A model generated the notes under the pieces. That model was not told the DNA's origin. It worked only from the letters and a program-made list of their open reading frames with translations, and searched no databases. A DNA stretch of 64,000 nt. Origin: Streptomyces sp. NBC_01264. GTDB taxonomy: Bacteria; Actinomycetota; Actinomycetes; Streptomycetales; Streptomycetaceae. The translations under genes and the position numbers were made by a program. Where the stretch lies: the NCBI RefSeq assembly GCF_026340675.1, contig NZ_JAPEOX010000002.1:1116001-1180000 (forward strand), given 5' to 3'. Shown here one piece after another: positions 16,817-25,946 of the stretch (positions are counted from its first letter, which is position 1; the number at the start of each line of letters is the position of its first letter).

Positions 16817-17584
16817 TCAGGCGTACGGGTCGAAGGGGATTCCTGCCGGGCTCGTGTGGTCGAGAGCCCACTGGAAGTCCCCGTCGTCGATCTTGAAGGT
16901 GGCCGAGCCGAAGCCCGCGCTGCTGAGCTTGTCGCGGTAGCCGGCCGGGTAGCCCTCCCAGCCCACGAGCCGCGGGTAGAACCAGTTGCCCGTGACGTTC
17001 TCGGCCGGCTCGTCGCCGCTGCCGGCGAAGCGGAAGCAGCGACTCGAGGCGCCGTCCTTGTGGTACACGATCTTCGGGTGGGTGCCGTCGAAGCGGATCT
17101 CCGACCGTGGGAGCGTCTGGTAGGTGTTGTGCTGGGACACCGACACGTACCGGACCTCGTTGTTGTTGATCCACACGATGACGTGTTCCCAGTCGTGGGT
17201 GTGCCCGAGGGCCGCCGGGCCGAGCGTGATCTGGTCCTTCTCGAAGTAGCTGGCGTACATGACCGCGCACCAGCCGTTGTTGCACTTCTCGCGCGAGTAG
17301 GTGTTGGCGTTGTTGAGCTGGGCGGGGTCGTGGCATTTCCCGTTGACGTCGCCGCCGAGTTTCAGGCCGGGGTTGATGGTGCCGTCGGCGCCGATGGCGG
17401 CGGTGGCGTAGCAGCCGTCGCGGTCGTAGTCGTAGGCGGGAGAGAAGGTCTGCTCCAGGCCGCCCGCGTTCTGCGGCAGCAGGGTCAGGACGTTCGCGTG
17501 GGCGGACCCGGGGATCGCGACGATGAGCGCCATCGAGCCGAGCGTGCCGAGAAGGACGTGGGCGAAGGATCTCAACTTCCGCAT
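16817..17584 (-). CDS. Secreted NPP1/NLP-family (necrosis-inducing-like) protein
   Basis: 255 residues from ATG 17584 with AAGGAG upstream. A Sec signal peptide (LLGTLGSMALIVAIPGSAHA) should be cleaved after about residue 30. The NLP core is recognisable: CYATAAIGADGTINPGLK, NGWCAVMYASYFEKDQ, and the heptapeptide GHTHDWE at residues 127-133, where the consensus is GHRHDWE, so the Arg is Thr here. Four Cys could form disulfides. NLPs of plant-associated microbes bind membranes and can trigger plant cell death; activity here is unproven. It lies next to another secreted protein gene in the same direction. Confidence 0.9.
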   Translation of the reverse strand: MRKLRSFAHVLLGTLGSMALIVAIPGSAHANVLTLLPQNAGGLEQTFSPAYDYDRDGCYATAAIGADGTINPGLKLGGDVNGKCHDPAQLNNANTYSREKCNNGWCAVMYASYFEKDQITLGPAALGHTHDWEHVIVWINNNEVRYVSVSQHNTYQTLPRSEIRFDGTHPKIVYHKDGASSRCFRFAGSGDEPAENVTGNWFYPRLVGWEGYPAGYRDKLSSAGFGSATFKIDDGDFQWALDHTSPAGIPFDPYA

Positions 17585-17615
17585 CGTGACTCCTTGTTGA
17601 CCGGTCGTCGACGGC

Positions 17616-19829
17616 CTAGGGGTAGCTGGTCAGATTGGCCACGTTGGTCGTGGAGTTGGACGGGCCGCCCGTGCCGTTGGCGACGTGCCGGATGGTGCCC
17701 ACCCCACCGAGGGAGACGGTCACCATGCTGGTGAAGCGCACATCGGGGTTGTTCGGCGCCTCGATGGCCCGCTCGGCGGCCACGCCCGGGTTGACGTTGA
17801 AGTAGCAGTAGCTGCCGAGCCCGTAGGCCTGGTGGCTGGTGACCGAGTTCGCGACCTTGTACGCGGCGTAGCCCTGTGTGGAGCCGTTCATCCAGGCGGC
17901 CTGGTTCGGCGGGTCGTACGGCATCTCGTTCTGGTAGAAGTACGTCCGGCCGCCGTTGCCGTTCCAGACGGTCTGGTACTTCTGGTAGTGCTCGACGAAC
18001 AGGCCGTACGCGGTGACGTTGTCGCCGTTGACGATCAGTCCGGTGTCCGCGGTGTTGGTGTTCCAGCCGACGCCGCTGCCGTGGTCGGCGCGCCAGATCC
18101 AGGTGTGGTCGGCGATGACGTTGTCGCTGTTGATCACCAGGCTGGTGGTCGCCTTGCCGACGGCGGCGCCGCCGACGCGGAAGTACACGTCGTGCAGGGA
18201 CGTCGGGTTCGTGGCGTGCGCGGCGGAGGAGCCGGTCGGGCCGACCTCCATCAGAGTGGGCGAGTTGGTGGTGCCCGCGTCGAAGAGGACGCCGGCGACC
18301 TTGACGCCGTCGACGTCCGCCACCTTCATCGCGGTGACGCCGTTGTCCGGGACGAAGGTGGCGAGGCCCAGACCGAGGACGACGGTGTCGGCGCGGTTCA
18401 CCTGGAGCGTCTGGTTGAGGCGGTGGACGCCCGGGGTGACCAGGAGGTTCTTGCCCGCCGCCAGGGCCCCGTTGATGTCCGCGGCGCTCGCGCCGGGCTT
18501 CACGACGTAGAAGGTGTCGAGGGACAGCGAGGTACCGGACGGAGATCCGTTCGCCCAGCTGGTGCCGGTGGAGTTGGCCCGCGGGGACGGCACGAAGACC
18601 TGGTAGGCGCCGTTGCCGTCGACGTACAGGGACGGCTTCTCACGGCTGACCGGGGTCTGCGCGACCGTGGTGTGGGGCGGGCTGGGAAAGCTGGTGGCCG
18701 GGACGCCCTGGCTGCCGACGAAGACCATGTTCCAGTTGGATCCGGTCCAGCTGCCGAGCTGGGAGTTGCGCGTCAGCCACTGCTGCTGACTACCGGAGTT
18801 GACCTGCCCGTCGATCTTGCTGTCGGCGAGCAGACCGCCGCTGGACCAGCCGTTGTCGTCGAGGGCCAGATTTCCGCGCAGGTGCATCCGACGGTACGAG
18901 GCGGCCTGCGAGACCGCCCAACGGTCGCTTCCACCAGCCGGGTTGACGGACAGGTTCTCGGCGCCGCGCCAGAAGTTCTGCGTCGCGTTGCCCTGGAACC
19001 AGTCGGCCTCGGCGTGCACCGCGCCGTTGATCGTGACAGCGTCCGGGGTCAGACCGAGACCGGCCACCTGGGTGTAGAAGCCGACGTTGACGTCGGCGTT
19101 GTAGGAGCCCGGCTTGAACAGGACGGCGTAGCGCTGGGATCCGAACTGGTTGGTCTCCTGCTGCTGGAAGATCGAGGTCAGCCTGCTCTGGATCGTCGAG
19201 GACGACATGGACGGATCGAAGACGACGACGTTCGGGCCGAGGTCCGGGTTCGTGCCGGACTGGGTCACGGGGACCACCTGGAAGCGCTGGGCGGCGCTGC
19301 CGTTGCAGGTGTACTGCACGAACTGCACGCTGTCCGCCGTCGAGGCGCCGGGGTCGTCCAGACACTTGCCGCTGCTGCGGTTGACGAAGTGGTAGGCGCC
19401 GCCGCCCTCGTCGACCGGCAGCCACTGCTGGTTGGCGCCGCCTCCGTAGGTCCACAGGTGGACGGGCGCGCTGTTGGCCGTGGACACGTCGGCGACGTCC
19501 ACGACCTGGCCGGTGTTGTTTCCGTTGTTGATGCGGACGTAGCCGTCGCCGGTGGCGGTGAAGCTCCACCGCTGGGCCGTGGAGCTGTTGCACGCGTACT
19601 GCTGCACGACGGTGCCGTTGGCGGTGGCGGCGGACCTGGCGTCCAGGCATCTGCCGCTCGCGGCGTTCATGACGGTGGCGAAGCCGGCGGGCAGGGCGGC
19701 GGCCGCGCTCACCGCCGCACTCGCGGGAGCGGGTGCGGCGGTGATGACGGAAGCGACGGCCGCGGTGACCAGCGCGGCCGCAGCTAATCCGCGGCCGCGC
19801 CGGAGCGCGGTGGGAGAGAAGGTGAGCAC
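17616..19829 (-). CDS. Secreted ricin-lectin and beta-helix protein (GH55/pectate-lyase-like fold)
   Basis: 737 residues from GTG 19829 (AAGGAG upstream); the upstream in-frame extension is non-coding. A signal peptide (GLAAAALVTAAVASVITAAPAPASA) is followed by a ricin B-type lectin domain (about residues 50-180) with repeated RCLDA and QRWSF/QQWLP (QxW) motifs. The rest is rich in Asn/Gly, beta-strand-like (VVVFDPSMSSSTIQSRL, VLFKPGSYNADVNVGFY, HTWIWRADHGSGVGWN) and resembles right-handed beta-helix polysaccharide hydrolases such as GH55 glucanases. It probably binds and degrades a polysaccharide outside the cell. Substrate not determined. A DasR-like site lies 230 bp upstream. Confidence 0.82.
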   Translation of the reverse strand: MLTFSPTALRRGRGLAAAALVTAAVASVITAAPAPASAAVSAAAALPAGFATVMNAASGRCLDARSAATANGTVVQQYACNSSTAQRWSFTATGDGYVRINNGNNTGQVVDVADVSTANSAPVHLWTYGGGANQQWLPVDEGGGAYHFVNRSSGKCLDDPGASTADSVQFVQYTCNGSAAQRFQVVPVTQSGTNPDLGPNVVVFDPSMSSSTIQSRLTSIFQQQETNQFGSQRYAVLFKPGSYNADVNVGFYTQVAGLGLTPDAVTINGAVHAEADWFQGNATQNFWRGAENLSVNPAGGSDRWAVSQAASYRRMHLRGNLALDDNGWSSGGLLADSKIDGQVNSGSQQQWLTRNSQLGSWTGSNWNMVFVGSQGVPATSFPSPPHTTVAQTPVSREKPSLYVDGNGAYQVFVPSPRANSTGTSWANGSPSGTSLSLDTFYVVKPGASAADINGALAAGKNLLVTPGVHRLNQTLQVNRADTVVLGLGLATFVPDNGVTAMKVADVDGVKVAGVLFDAGTTNSPTLMEVGPTGSSAAHATNPTSLHDVYFRVGGAAVGKATTSLVINSDNVIADHTWIWRADHGSGVGWNTNTADTGLIVNGDNVTAYGLFVEHYQKYQTVWNGNGGRTYFYQNEMPYDPPNQAAWMNGSTQGYAAYKVANSVTSHQAYGLGSYCYFNVNPGVAAERAIEAPNNPDVRFTSMVTVSLGGVGTIRHVANGTGGPSNSTTNVANLTSYP

Positions 19830-20058
19830 GGATTCTCCTTGCCGAACGAGTCGGCGGATGGTGGGGGGTGTCCGGATCAGCCGGTGCACGTGGCGAGGAC
19901 GCGCGTGCGGTCCCAGTGGGGCGGGTTCAGGCAGCTGCGGGGAGAGGTCTGGGCATGTGCGCTCAGAGGGCCCTTCGTGGGGGACGGGCAACCGAGGCAG
20001 CGGCACCTCGTGAACAGCGGATGCTCCACACGGTGCGCCTCTGAATCCGTGAACCTAA

Positions 20059-20070
20059 AGGTCTGGACCT
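20059..20070. promoter_or_regulatory. DasR-responsive-element-like palindrome
   Basis: AGGTCTGGACCT (minus strand AGGTCCAGACCT) is a perfect palindrome closely matching the TGGTCCAGACCT boxes of Streptomyces chitinase promoters and the DasR consensus around TGGTCTAGACCA. It lies 230 bp upstream of the lectin/beta-helix gene start. If real, expression would respond to N-acetylglucosamine signalling. Distance from the start codon is a caution. Confidence 0.5.
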
Positions 20071-20104
20071 CTTTCGTCAAGAAGTGAAGTAAGTGATGAA
20101 GAAA

Positions 20105-20525
<421 letters not shown>

Positions 20526-20543
<18 letters not shown>

Positions 20544-21130
20544 GACCTTCCCCTTTGAACGGCCGCGCTCCACGTACGCATGGGCCGCGGCGATGTCGAC
20601 CATCGGACAGGTCTGGTCGATGACGGCCCGCACCTTGCCCTCAGCGGCCAGGCGCGCCAGCAGTTCCAGTGCAGAGGTCGATGCCCGCCGGCCCCGCCGT
20701 GGTGGCGACGTACGCACCGAGCCCCTTGCACACCTGCAGGGTGACCACGCCCGTACCGCCCGATCCGCCCTGCAGGAACACGCGCTTGCCGATGGCCCTG
20801 ACGACGACGTACTCGGAGTACGTCCCCTGGTGCGACGGCCGCTAGGCGCCGAAGACGGCCTGCCCGGCCTTCAGCCCGGAGACTGCCGGGCCGACGGCCA
20901 CGACGTCACCGGAGATGTCATTGCCCAGGGTCAGGGGGAATCCGGTGAGGCCGCGCAGCTTCATCAGCTTCCGGCCGTACCCACCGCGCCTGCGGCAGTC
21001 GATCGGATTGACGGAGGTGGCCCGCTGCCGGACCAGGACTTCCCCCTTGCCCGGCAGGGGCACCGGCACGTCTCGAGCCACCTCGAAGACGCCCCTGGCC
21101 GGGCCGAACCGGGTGATCTGTGCACCGAGC
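20526..21130 (-). pseudogene. Decayed quinone oxidoreductase (zinc-type alcohol dehydrogenase family)
   Basis: Fragments appear in the right order on the minus strand: ITRFGPARGVFEVARDVPVP and GEVLVRQRATSVNPIDCRRR (N-terminal), NDISGDVVAVGPAVSGLKAG, a stop after AVFGA (20842), GTYSEYVVVRA, then GKRVFLQGGSGGTGVVTLQ (the Rossmann motif), and finally LLARLAAEGKVRAVIDQ to GKVVVDIA with a stop at 20526. Several blocks between these are deleted and at least one in-frame stop is present. The start codon is not identifiable. It overlaps the upstream end of the TetR remnant on the other strand. Confidence 0.82.
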
Positions 21131-21568
21131 CGCCCACCGGCTCCCGCACCCCGGCGCGGCCGGCCGCCGGTGGACAACGGCAAGGTCATCGACACGGCCC
21201 TGAAGCTCATCGACGAGGTGGGCGCCCAGGCCCCTCGCGCGGCGGAGGGGCGGTCGTGGCGCGAAGCCGTCACGGTGGGGGCCGAGGCGTTCTACGACAC
21301 GTTGCGCAAGCACCCCAATGCCCTCCCCTTGCTGGTCGCGCGCGTTCCTGTCGGTCCGAACGGTCTGGTGAACCGGGAGCGCGTCATCGGACTGCTCCTC
21401 GGCCTCGGATTTCCGGTCGATCTGGCCGCGCGCGCGTTCACGGCGATCGGGCACTTCGTCGTCGGATTCGCCATCCAGCAGCACGGCCCGGGAGCCGCCC
21501 GCCCCGAGGACCAGCCGGAGCTGCTCGACGGCCTGGAGCGCGCCAGGCAGGCGTGCGGCGACCAGTAG
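21113..21568 (+). pseudogene. TetR-family regulator lacking its DNA-binding HTH
   Basis: From a possible GTG at 21113 the frame encodes APRRGRPPVDNGKVIDTALK, LIDEVG, a normal TetR beginning, and then passes straight to RSWREAVTVGAEAFYDTLRK and the C-terminal ligand-binding helices (VIGLLLGLGFPVDLAARAF). About 40-50 residues holding helices 2-4 of the HTH are absent without a frame change. The product would be about 151 residues and unable to bind DNA in the usual way. It is divergent from the decayed oxidoreductase, its probable former target. Confidence 0.72.
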
Positions 21569-21633
21569 CGCGGCGGCGAGCGGGGGTGTTGGAGCCGCGC
21601 AGGTCCTCGGGCCGCCGCCGCGAGATCGTCACA

Positions 21634-22617
21634 TCAGAGGGCCTTGCCGAAGTACATGAGCTCCCACAGGGCGTCTTCGGTGTGGCTGTCCACCACCACC
21701 GTGCCCTGGTAGTGCTCGATGCGCAGTTCGCCCGCGAAGCGCAGGTAGGCGCCGTCGAATCCGGCGAGTTTGGCGAGAGCCTTCTTGGGCCCCTTGATCT
21801 CGTCGGCGAGGTGTGCGGCGGTCAGATCCGTGTGGCGGGTGAAGGTGACGACGTAGCGCTCGTCGCCGTCGGTGTAGGTATAGCGGGTGACGTTGCCGAC
21901 CGGCTTGCCGGTGCCCTTGTCGGTGTAGCGGCCGAGTTCCTCGAAGGTCACCTTGGTGCCGTCGTCGCCGATGACCTGGCCGTCGCGGGCCAGCATGAAC
22001 ACCGGCGACTCGGCGTATCCGTACGCCTTCTCGGCCGTGATGTGGGAAGCGATCACCGAGTAGGGGCCGGCCGCGCCACGCGCCCAGTACCAGTGGTGCA
22101 TGAGCTTGAACATCGGGGCGTTGCCCCAGTTGTGGTCGTGGTAGCCGACACCGGTCGTGGTGCTGCCGTGCCCGTTGACGCCGTAGGTCACCTCGACCCT
22201 TCCCTGAGGAACGGACGGCAGCCAGGCGAACTGGTGCTCACTGTGCTCGCCGAAGAGCCAGAACCCCGTTTCGGGCCTCCATGCCGGAACGTCACCGGTC
22301 AGAGTGAGGTCGACTTCGATGCCTTCGACCCGGACCCGGATGGTGTAGGTGTGCAGGTCGCCGGCGAAGAGATTGTCGCCGATGCGGACCTCGCAGGTCT
22401 CGGTGGAGGCGGAGAACGTCTTGGCGTCCTGTTCGACCAGCTTGTTGATATGAGTGCCGTCGGGGAGCGTCAGGTCCACGCGGATGAGCGGGGACAGCGG
22501 CCTGCCGAGGTCGGCGAAGTCCTTGGTGTGGAAGACGACGACCAGCTTGGCACCGTCGTCCGGGTGGGCGTCGAAGTACCACCACTCGTACGTGCCGGGT
22601 CCACCGTCGGTGCGCAT
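21634..22617 (-). CDS. CrtC/AttH-like lipocalin-fold protein
   Basis: 327 residues from ATG 22617 (GTGAGG upstream). The opening YEWWYFDAHPDDGAKLVVVF, the TGVGYHDHNWGN segment (near residue 160) and MHHWYWARG match the carotenoid 1,2-hydratase (CrtC)-like family, members of which form two lipocalin barrels and occur widely outside carotenoid pathways. Coding-like sequence (HTPDDYARLGLEPHAVKP) continues in frame upstream of the ATG without a start codon, so the original N-terminus may have been trimmed. It is divergent from a TetR gene. No carotenoid genes are nearby, so its reaction is unknown. Confidence 0.75.
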   Translation of the reverse strand: MRTDGGPGTYEWWYFDAHPDDGAKLVVVFHTKDFADLGRPLSPLIRVDLTLPDGTHINKLVEQDAKTFSASTETCEVRIGDNLFAGDLHTYTIRVRVEGIEVDLTLTGDVPAWRPETGFWLFGEHSEHQFAWLPSVPQGRVEVTYGVNGHGSTTTGVGYHDHNWGNAPMFKLMHHWYWARGAAGPYSVIASHITAEKAYGYAESPVFMLARDGQVIGDDGTKVTFEELGRYTDKGTGKPVGNVTRYTYTDGDERYVVTFTRHTDLTAAHLADEIKGPKKALAKLAGFDGAYLRFAGELRIEHYQGTVVVDSHTEDALWELMYFGKAL

Positions 22618-22682
22618 CCCGTCCTCACCCGGCTTGACCGCGTGGGGCTCCAGGCCGAGCCGGGCGTAGTCGTCGGGGGTGT

Positions 22683-23324
22683 GTGCCAGGCGGGAGGGGA
22701 CGGTTCGGGTGCGGGCACCTGCTGCAGGCCGCCCTGGACGCCTTCGCGGAGGCGGGCCACGAGGGGATGTCGGTCCGCGCCCTCAGCCGGCGCCTGGGCA
22801 TCAGCCACGCCCTGCTCACCGCCCGGTTCGGCTCCAAGGAGGAGCTCTGGTTCGCCGCCATGGAGCACGCCTGCACCCAAGCGGAACGCGCCTGGCGGCA
22901 GGCCACCCAAGCCCCCGTCGGCGACGACCTGGAGGCGCTGCGCGAGGGCATGATCCGCCAGGTGCTGTTCGCCGCCGCCTACCCCCAGGTGCTGCGCATC
23001 ATGAACCACGAAGGGGCCATCGACAGCCCGCGCATCCGCTTCGTCATCGACCGGATCGTCAACCCGCTCCGCCCCGGCGTCGAAGGCCTCCTCGACCGCC
23101 TCGTGGCAGCCGGGCGCATCCGCGCCGTACCGTACGCCACGCTGCACTACCTGATCACCAACGGCGCCGGAGCCCAGTTCGCCCACCCCGTCGAAGCCGC
23201 ACTCCTCGGCGCCCGTACGAAGCCGACCCCGGCCCAGCTGCAAGCCCACGCCGAGACCGTCGCCGACCTCCTCCTCGCAGGCATCATCACCTCACCCGGC
23301 GACGCCGGGCAGACTCCGGCGTGA
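22683..23324 (+). CDS. TetR/AcrR-family transcriptional regulator
   Basis: 213 residues if it starts at GTG 22683. The N-terminal HTH is complete: LLQAALDAFAEAGHEGMSVR, ALSRRLGISHALLTARFGSK, EELWFAAMEHA. The C-terminal helices are of TetR type. The first 12 residues (GGRGRFGCGH) look unlike family starts, and the start abuts the region where the divergent CrtC-like gene seems trimmed, suggesting a deletion across the shared promoter. It probably regulates that neighbour. Confidence 0.83.
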   Translation: MPGGRGRFGCGHLLQAALDAFAEAGHEGMSVRALSRRLGISHALLTARFGSKEELWFAAMEHACTQAERAWRQATQAPVGDDLEALREGMIRQVLFAAAYPQVLRIMNHEGAIDSPRIRFVIDRIVNPLRPGVEGLLDRLVAAGRIRAVPYATLHYLITNGAGAQFAHPVEAALLGARTKPTPAQLQAHAETVADLLLAGIITSPGDAGQTPA

Positions 23325-23387
23325 TCGACGTACGTGCGAATCGGCCCCGCGCCGGCCACCGCCTTGCCGTGCGCGGGCGGTACTCGG

Positions 23388-24422
23388 CTACGACCTGGTC
23401 GGAAGCGTGCTCGTCAGCACGGTCTGGGTGGCGATCCGGTCGTTCAGGTGGGCTAGGAGGAGGTTGGGGTCCTTCGCCGTGACGTACGCGGCGCTCAGGA
23501 CGTAGGCGGTGTCGCCGCGCAGGGCGATGGAGGTGGGGTTCTGCAGGCCGTCGGCGGCGGTCAGGACGGTGGAGTGGGTCCCGTCGGGCCGGACGAGGGC
23601 GACCTCGCCGGGGCCGTTGAGGGCGGCCAGGATCTGGTCGCCGTGGCCGGTGAAGGAGAAGTCGTCGATCCCGGTCAGGCCGGTGGCCCGGGTCTGGACC
23701 GGGCCGGCGCGACCGTCGCGCAGGACGGGTATGCGCAGCACCGTGACCCGGTCGAGGTTGGTGGCCCACACCGCTCCGCCCCGGATCTTCAGCCCGTTGG
23801 CACCGAGGAATCCGGTGGAGGCCAGTTCGGGGGCGGTGGACCAGGTGCGAGGAGTGCCGCCGGTGGTGGGCACGCTGGAGATGGTGCCGAGGACGGAGTC
23901 GGTGACGTAGAGGGTCCCGGTGCTCGGGTCCAGGGCCAGGCCGTTGGGCAGCCCGGCCGCCGGGAGCGCGGCGATGCGCCGCGGTGCGCCGCCGGGGCGC
24001 AGGCGCCACAGGCCGGTCAGGTCGGCGGTGCCGGTGGCGTACAGGAAGTAGAGGGTGCCGTCGTGCGCGCGGACGATGCCGGTGGTCAGCGCGAAGCCCA
24101 GGACCGGGGTGTGGTTGCCGCCGTCGGCCGGGGCGGGCAGGGTGGCCAGGATCCGGGTGGATCCCCCGGGAGTGACGCGGGCGACCTGGCGGGCGGCGGC
24201 GAAGGTGACGTACGCACTGCCATCGGGAGCCAACGCGATGTTCTCGGGCGTCTGTTGCCGGGCCAGGTCGAAGTGCGTGGCGATGTGCGCGCAGCTCAGC
24301 GGGGAGGAGACGGCCGACGCGACGCCGGGGGTGGCCGCGACGACCGCGGCCGCGGTCAGTACGACGGCTGCGGTCGTCGCGGCCGTCCTGGACAAGGTGC
24401 TCTTGTTCTTGTTCTTGAACAT
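23388..24422 (-). CDS. Secreted SMP-30/NHL-like beta-propeller protein
   Basis: 344 residues from ATG 24422 with GAAGGA upstream; an in-frame start at 24530 is unlikely. A basic N-terminus and hydrophobic stretch (TAAVVLTAAAVVAATPGVASA) make a signal peptide. The mature part repeats blade-like motifs (NIALAPDGSAYVTF, NGLALDPSTGTLYVTD, NGLKIRGGAVWATNLDRV, PTSIALRGDTAYVLSA) as in ScyD/ScyE-like and SMP-30/gluconolactonase-type propellers. It lies 85 bp behind the XRE regulator gene in the same direction. Extracellular role unknown. Confidence 0.82.
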   Translation of the reverse strand: MFKNKNKSTLSRTAATTAAVVLTAAAVVAATPGVASAVSSPLSCAHIATHFDLARQQTPENIALAPDGSAYVTFAAARQVARVTPGGSTRILATLPAPADGGNHTPVLGFALTTGIVRAHDGTLYFLYATGTADLTGLWRLRPGGAPRRIAALPAAGLPNGLALDPSTGTLYVTDSVLGTISSVPTTGGTPRTWSTAPELASTGFLGANGLKIRGGAVWATNLDRVTVLRIPVLRDGRAGPVQTRATGLTGIDDFSFTGHGDQILAALNGPGEVALVRPDGTHSTVLTAADGLQNPTSIALRGDTAYVLSAAYVTAKDPNLLLAHLNDRIATQTVLTSTLPTRS

Positions 24423-24507
24423 GGTTCCTTCACTGTTTTCGGGCATGCGGCAGCGGTACGCCGACGCACGGGGGTTGGGGTGGGGGGGTGCGGTGGTCTG
24501 TGCCGGG

Positions 24508-25416
24508 TCAGCTGGAGGAGGCCCGAACACCCGGGCGCGCCGGGCCGTGCTGCGAGGTGACCTGGTCGAGCAGGGCCAGCGTGGTCCGCGCGGGCGAATC
24601 GGCCTCGGTGGTGGCGACCACGATGTTCTGGCCCTGTTCCTGGCCCGGTCCCTGACTCAGGGTCTGCTGGGTGACGGTCAGCGGGCCGACCAGCGGATGC
24701 CGCATCCCGTAGGTCGCGACGGCGCAGGCCGTGACGCGGTGGTCGGCCCACATCGAGGCGAAATCCGCGCTCTTCGCGCTCAGTTCACCCACCAGGGCGT
24801 GGAGCGCGGTGTCATCCGGGTGTCGGCCCGCCACCAGACGCAGGTTCCCCACCACGGCCCTGGCCTTGGCCGGCCAGTCGGCGTACAGGTCACGGGTGTG
24901 CGCGTCGAGGAACACCAGCCGGGCCATGTTGGGCCGCTGTGCCGACCGGTCCGGGGCGCCCGGGTCCAGGTGTCCGGCGAACAGGGCATGGCCCAGCCGG
25001 TTCCATGCCAGGACGTCACCGCGGCGGCCGGTCACGAGCGCCGGGACCTGGGCCAGTACCTCCAGCAGCTGGCCGGTCGCCTCCGTCACCCGCTCCGGGG
25101 CGGGTCGGCGGCCTCGGCCCGAGCCTGGGCCCGTGGCCGACGACCGGGCCAGATTGTGTAGGTGCAGGCGCTCGGCCTCCTCCAACCGCAGGGCGCGGGC
25201 GATCGCGTCCAGCACCTGCGGTGAGGCGTTCAGAGACTGCCCCTGTTCCAGCCGGGTGTAGTAGGAGACGCTGACACCCGCCAGCGACGCCAGCTCCTCG
25301 CGTCGGAGACCCGGCACACGGCGCCGCTCCCCGAAGTCGGGTATCCCGAGATCCTCCGGCTGCAGCTGGGAGCGCCGCGTCTGCAGGAACTCCCCGAGCC
25401 GCACTTTTGCGTTCAT
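24508..25416 (-). CDS. XRE-type regulator with MmyB-like ligand-binding domain
   Basis: 302 residues from ATG 25416. The N-terminal HTH reads GLRREELASLAGVSVSYYTR, LEQGQSLNASPQVLDAIARA. The C-terminal domain has DVLAWNRLGHALF and the LVGELSAKSADFASMWADH segment found in MmyB-like domains that bind fatty-acid-like ligands. This architecture is common in Streptomyces, often next to oxidoreductases. It precedes the secreted propeller gene and may control it. The ribosome binding site is weak. Confidence 0.9.
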   Translation of the reverse strand: MNAKVRLGEFLQTRRSQLQPEDLGIPDFGERRRVPGLRREELASLAGVSVSYYTRLEQGQSLNASPQVLDAIARALRLEEAERLHLHNLARSSATGPGSGRGRRPAPERVTEATGQLLEVLAQVPALVTGRRGDVLAWNRLGHALFAGHLDPGAPDRSAQRPNMARLVFLDAHTRDLYADWPAKARAVVGNLRLVAGRHPDDTALHALVGELSAKSADFASMWADHRVTACAVATYGMRHPLVGPLTVTQQTLSQGPGQEQGQNIVVATTEADSPARTTLALLDQVTSQHGPARPGVRASSS

Positions 25417-25545
25417 GGATCCGAGTATGGGCCGGGCCCGATCGCACAGCCTGACCCTGCCGTGGATAGGCACCAGCGGGTCTGGCTCCCCGAAGGGACC
25501 GGTGGTGACCTGGGTGTCGCCCGACATGGCACCACCCCACCCGTC

Positions 25546-25904
25546 ACCCGTCACCCGCTTTCGACCGGGGCGCCGGGCCCCGGGTCGGGTCCTGGTTCAG
25601 CGGCCGCAACCACAAGGACGGCAGGCAGTGGACCACCCGCTCCCAGGTCGTACGGGCCGACCCCGGCGCCGCCTTCACCTTCGTGGTCGGCGGCGCCGAG
25701 GACGGCAACGTGCAATGGAGCTGGACCTGCCGTCCCCGCGGACGCGGAACCGTCCTCGAGCAGTCCTGGCGACTCCTGCGCCTCGACCCCGTACTGGGCA
25801 CCACCCGCGGCGACCTCGACGCCCTGCGCGCCTACATGACCGACAGCGTCGAAACCACCCTGCTCTCGCTCGCCCAGTGGATCGCCGAAACACCTGTCGG
25901 GTGA
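25546..25904 (+). pseudogene. SRPBCC-family protein remnant (N-terminus missing)
   Basis: A frame without a credible start encodes GSWFSGRNHKDGRQWTTRSQ, AFTFVVGGAEDGNVQWSWTC, and the terminal helix MTDSVETTLLSLAQWIAET, the second half of a polyketide-cyclase/SRPBCC ligand-binding domain. The first 50 or so residues (the beginning of the helix-grip fold) are absent. It sits between the divergent XRE gene and the convergent pirin gene. Confidence 0.65.
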
Positions 25905-25946
25905 ACGCCCCTGCGGATCCGTGCACCCCAGTAAAATCAGCGCAGT

